Of a DNA stretch of 64,000 nt, positions 62,641 through 64,000 are shown in pieces. The first letter of the stretch is position 1. The number at the start of each line of letters is the position of its first letter. The stretch comes from Actinomyces weissii (GTDB lineage: Bacteria > Actinomycetota > Actinomycetes > Actinomycetales > Actinomycetaceae), in the NCBI RefSeq assembly GCF_016598775.1, contig NZ_CP066802.1:1798001-1862000 (forward strand), written 5' to 3'. The notes below the pieces were generated by a model. That model searched no databases and had not been told where the DNA came from. It was given only the letters and a program-made list of their open reading frames with translations. The translations under genes were made by a program, and so were the position numbers.

Positions 62641-63315
62641 ATGAGCAGTACGAGGCCTTCACAAGCACCCAGCCCGCCCCCGCCCAGCGCTCCCGGGCCC
62701 TTCCCGGACGCCGCCCGCTACCTCAGCCAGGACGGCCGCTCCAACCGCCAACGCATGCGGGACGGAGACTGGTACGTCTCCGACGACGCCGAGAACGAGA
62801 CCGTCAGCGCCCGCGCCAGGCGCGCCCTGGCCCGCTACGAGCAGGCCTTTATCGACGGCGACCCGCAGGCCGGGGAGCACCTGCGCCAGGCCGTGCCCGC
62901 AGCCCACCCGACGGCGACGGTCCGCCCGCCCCTGTGGGTGGACTACGGGGAGAACCTGAGCATCGGCGCCGGGACCTTCATCAACTACGGGCTCACCGCG
63001 CTCGACGTCGCCCCCATCAGCATCGGCGACCGCTGCCAGATCGGCCCCCACTGCCAGCTGCTCACCCCCATCCACCCCCTGGAGCCCTCCCCCCGGGCCG
63101 CCGGGGTGGAGTCCGCCGACCCGATCGTGCTGGAGGACAACGTGTGGCTCGGGGGCGGGGTGATCGTGTGCCCCGGGGTGCGGATCGGCCGCAACTCGGT
63201 GATCGGGGCGGGCAGCGTCGTGACCCGTGACGTACCCCCAGACGTGGTGGCGGTGGGCAACCCGGCACGCGTGCTGCGCGCGCTGGACGACTCCACCTTC
63301 CGGCCGCGCCACTGA
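62641..63315 (+). CDS. Sugar O-acetyltransferase (maltose/galactoside type)
   Basis: 224 residues. A Pro-rich N-terminal extension of ~20 residues precedes the family domain RMRDGDWYVSDDAE. The left-handed beta helix of hexapeptide repeats follows (VDYGENLSIGAGTFINYGLT, then ISIGDRCQIGPHCQLLTPI), with HPLEP near the active site and the C-terminal GVRIGRNSVIGAGSVVTRDV and GNPARVLR. Members acetylate maltose, glucose or galactosides with acetyl-CoA. The acceptor is not decided by sequence. It stands alone between two non-coding regions. Confidence 0.9.
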   Translation: MSSTRPSQAPSPPPPSAPGPFPDAARYLSQDGRSNRQRMRDGDWYVSDDAENETVSARARRALARYEQAFIDGDPQAGEHLRQAVPAAHPTATVRPPLWVDYGENLSIGAGTFINYGLTALDVAPISIGDRCQIGPHCQLLTPIHPLEPSPRAAGVESADPIVLEDNVWLGGGVIVCPGVRIGRNSVIGAGSVVTRDVPPDVVAVGNPARVLRALDDSTFRPRH

Positions 63316-63926
63316 ATCCCGGAGCCTGCACCGACGCTTAGGGTACCTTGCCAGTGTCTTGAGGGCGCCTTGAGGGGGGATCTGGCGGACAGGTGTCCGG
63401 ACTGGTGACCAAGGCCGTTATCGGCCCTGTGCGGCTGGGCAGGATTGGCGGAATCATGCGGATCGCGCGCGGCGCTCCGGGCTGTTGGTCATCAATTTGG
63501 ACACCTCCGCCCCGTTCACCGTCGTCCGGGTGCTGGTGGAGGCGGGGTGGCTGTGCGGGGCGGGGTGCATACGGGCTCGCACCGGTGCAGGCTGCGGGGC
63601 ATGGGACTGGGGCAGGGCTGCGTGGACGGGCTGGAAGGACCCGGTATCTCCACCCGCCCGCCCCAGAACCAGGATCGCGCCCAAACCCGGCCCCACCACG
63701 CCCTCAGGCCAGCGGCGGCTGCGGGGAGGGACCGCCTCCTTATGCCCAGGCCCGGCCCCACCGCGTCTTCATGCCAGCGGCGGCTGCGGGGAGGGACCGG
63801 ACGCCTTACGCCCAGCACCTGCCCCCCGCAAGACCCTAGGCTGAGCCACACCAGCAGAAAAGCTCAACGAGCTGCTGCAAACACACAACAACAAACCCCT
63901 CGCACCCACCCCCTGAAACCACCATA
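63316..63926. other. Non-coding region with a 65-bp tandem repeat
   Basis: About 610 bp. Open frames here (for example 63485-63844) have no recognisable protein and no ribosome-binding site. The tandem repeat at 63686-63815 lies within it. From 63850 on the sequence becomes A/C-rich and ends at an iron-box-like site and repeat copy D. Confidence 0.45.
63686..63815. repeat. 65-bp tandem repeat, two copies
   Basis: 63686-63750 and 63751-63815 are directly repeated with about 11 differences. The central GCCAGCGGCGGCTGCGGGGA and following GGGACCG are identical in both. Confidence 0.8.
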
Positions 63927-63941
63927 TTAGGCTTACCTAAC
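63927..63941. promoter_or_regulatory. Partial DtxR-like iron box beside repeat copy D
   Basis: TTAGGCTTACCTAAC contains a perfect match to the right 13 positions of the DtxR/IdeR consensus (WAGSCTWACCTWA); the left part (CCATAT) does not match. It could be an operator for a gene beyond the window, or simply the tail of the repeat module. Confidence 0.35.
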
Positions 63942-64000
63942 CGGTCTCGTGAGCCATATGTCCCGGTCTCGTGGTACCGATGTCCCGGTCTCGCGAGACC
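63942..64000 (-). repeat. Dispersed 22-bp repeat array, copy D
   Basis: Read on the minus strand it has three units (one variant ending GGGACATCGG, one GGGACATATGG, one partial), and the window ends exactly on the palindrome GGTCTCGCGAGACC. The array therefore starts, like copy A, with an inverted half unit and continues outside the window. Confidence 0.8.

Noticed and set aside
63485..63844. 119-codon frame near the right edge
   Set aside because: It runs through the tandem repeat, lacks a ribosome-binding site and shows no recognisable protein pattern.

Overview
The window is very GC-rich, densely packed bacterial DNA with an actinobacterial gene content. Markers are UvrD2 with a C-terminal HRDC domain, an NudC-type Nudix gene, a PDZ/Lon-like protease, the GlgE/maltokinase glycogen branch, DUF3017, DUF6350 and DUF1540 proteins, a DivIVA-like coiled-coil protein, DtxR/IdeR-like iron boxes and an LAxTG-anchored surface protein. 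Together these suggest the family Actinomycetaceae (Actinomyces or a close relative). This is inferred from gene content; there is no rRNA in the window to confirm it.

Layout. 1-8.4 kb holds a conserved actinobacterial block: the end of a PPA1309-family gene, DUF2342, PDZ/Lon-like protease, a stand-alone ThiF/cyclodehydratase-like protein, UvrD2 and NudC. 8.7-16.8 kb holds a cysteine desulfurase and mnmA (tRNA 2-thiouridylation), separated by a 5.4 kb gene for a ZmpA/B/C (M26-like) wall-anchored metalloprotease with three 423-bp repeats. 16.86-18.15 kb is an IS481-family insertion sequence placed inside a dispersed 22-bp repeat, with a 12-bp apparent target duplication. 18.5-22 kb holds a DUF1540 protein, a protein of unknown function behind a DtxR-like box, and EtfA/EtfB. 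22.1-37 kb is a glycogen/alpha-glucan cluster: glgX, trpS, a small membrane protein, glgE, maltokinase, glgB and glgP. Between glgB and glgP lie the wrecks of an ankyrin-repeat gene, an AAA ATPase and an RloB-like gene. 37.2-43.2 kb holds a YbbN-like thioredoxin-fold protein, a lipoprotein and membrane protein pair, the DivIVA-like protein and two small conserved proteins. 43.3-49.4 kb holds a glucose-type sugar ABC transporter without its ATPase, malate dehydrogenase and a dicarboxylate/amino-acid symporter. 49.5-59 kb holds a run of minus-strand genes: sucC, sucD, DUF6350, an FtsX-like ABC permease, its ATPase, purH and DUF3017. 59.3-61.7 kb holds a double-length 6-phosphofructokinase. 62.6-63.3 kb holds a sugar O-acetyltransferase. 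The right edge is non-coding DNA with tandem repeats, an iron-box-like sequence and another copy of the 22-bp repeat family.

How the genes fit together. The window is dominated by carbon storage and central carbon metabolism: sugar uptake, PFK, glycogen synthesis (GlgB, GlgE, maltokinase), glycogen breakdown (GlgP, GlgX), succinyl-CoA synthetase and malate dehydrogenase. The most unusual material is the dispersed palindromic 22-bp repeat family, which occurs at four or five places and is the landing site of the IS481 element; the repeat-rich LARTG metalloprotease inserted between two tRNA-thiolation genes; the decayed AAA/RloB defence-like locus; and a structured leader upstream of glgE that carries a 12-nt copy of the 16S rRNA 3' end.
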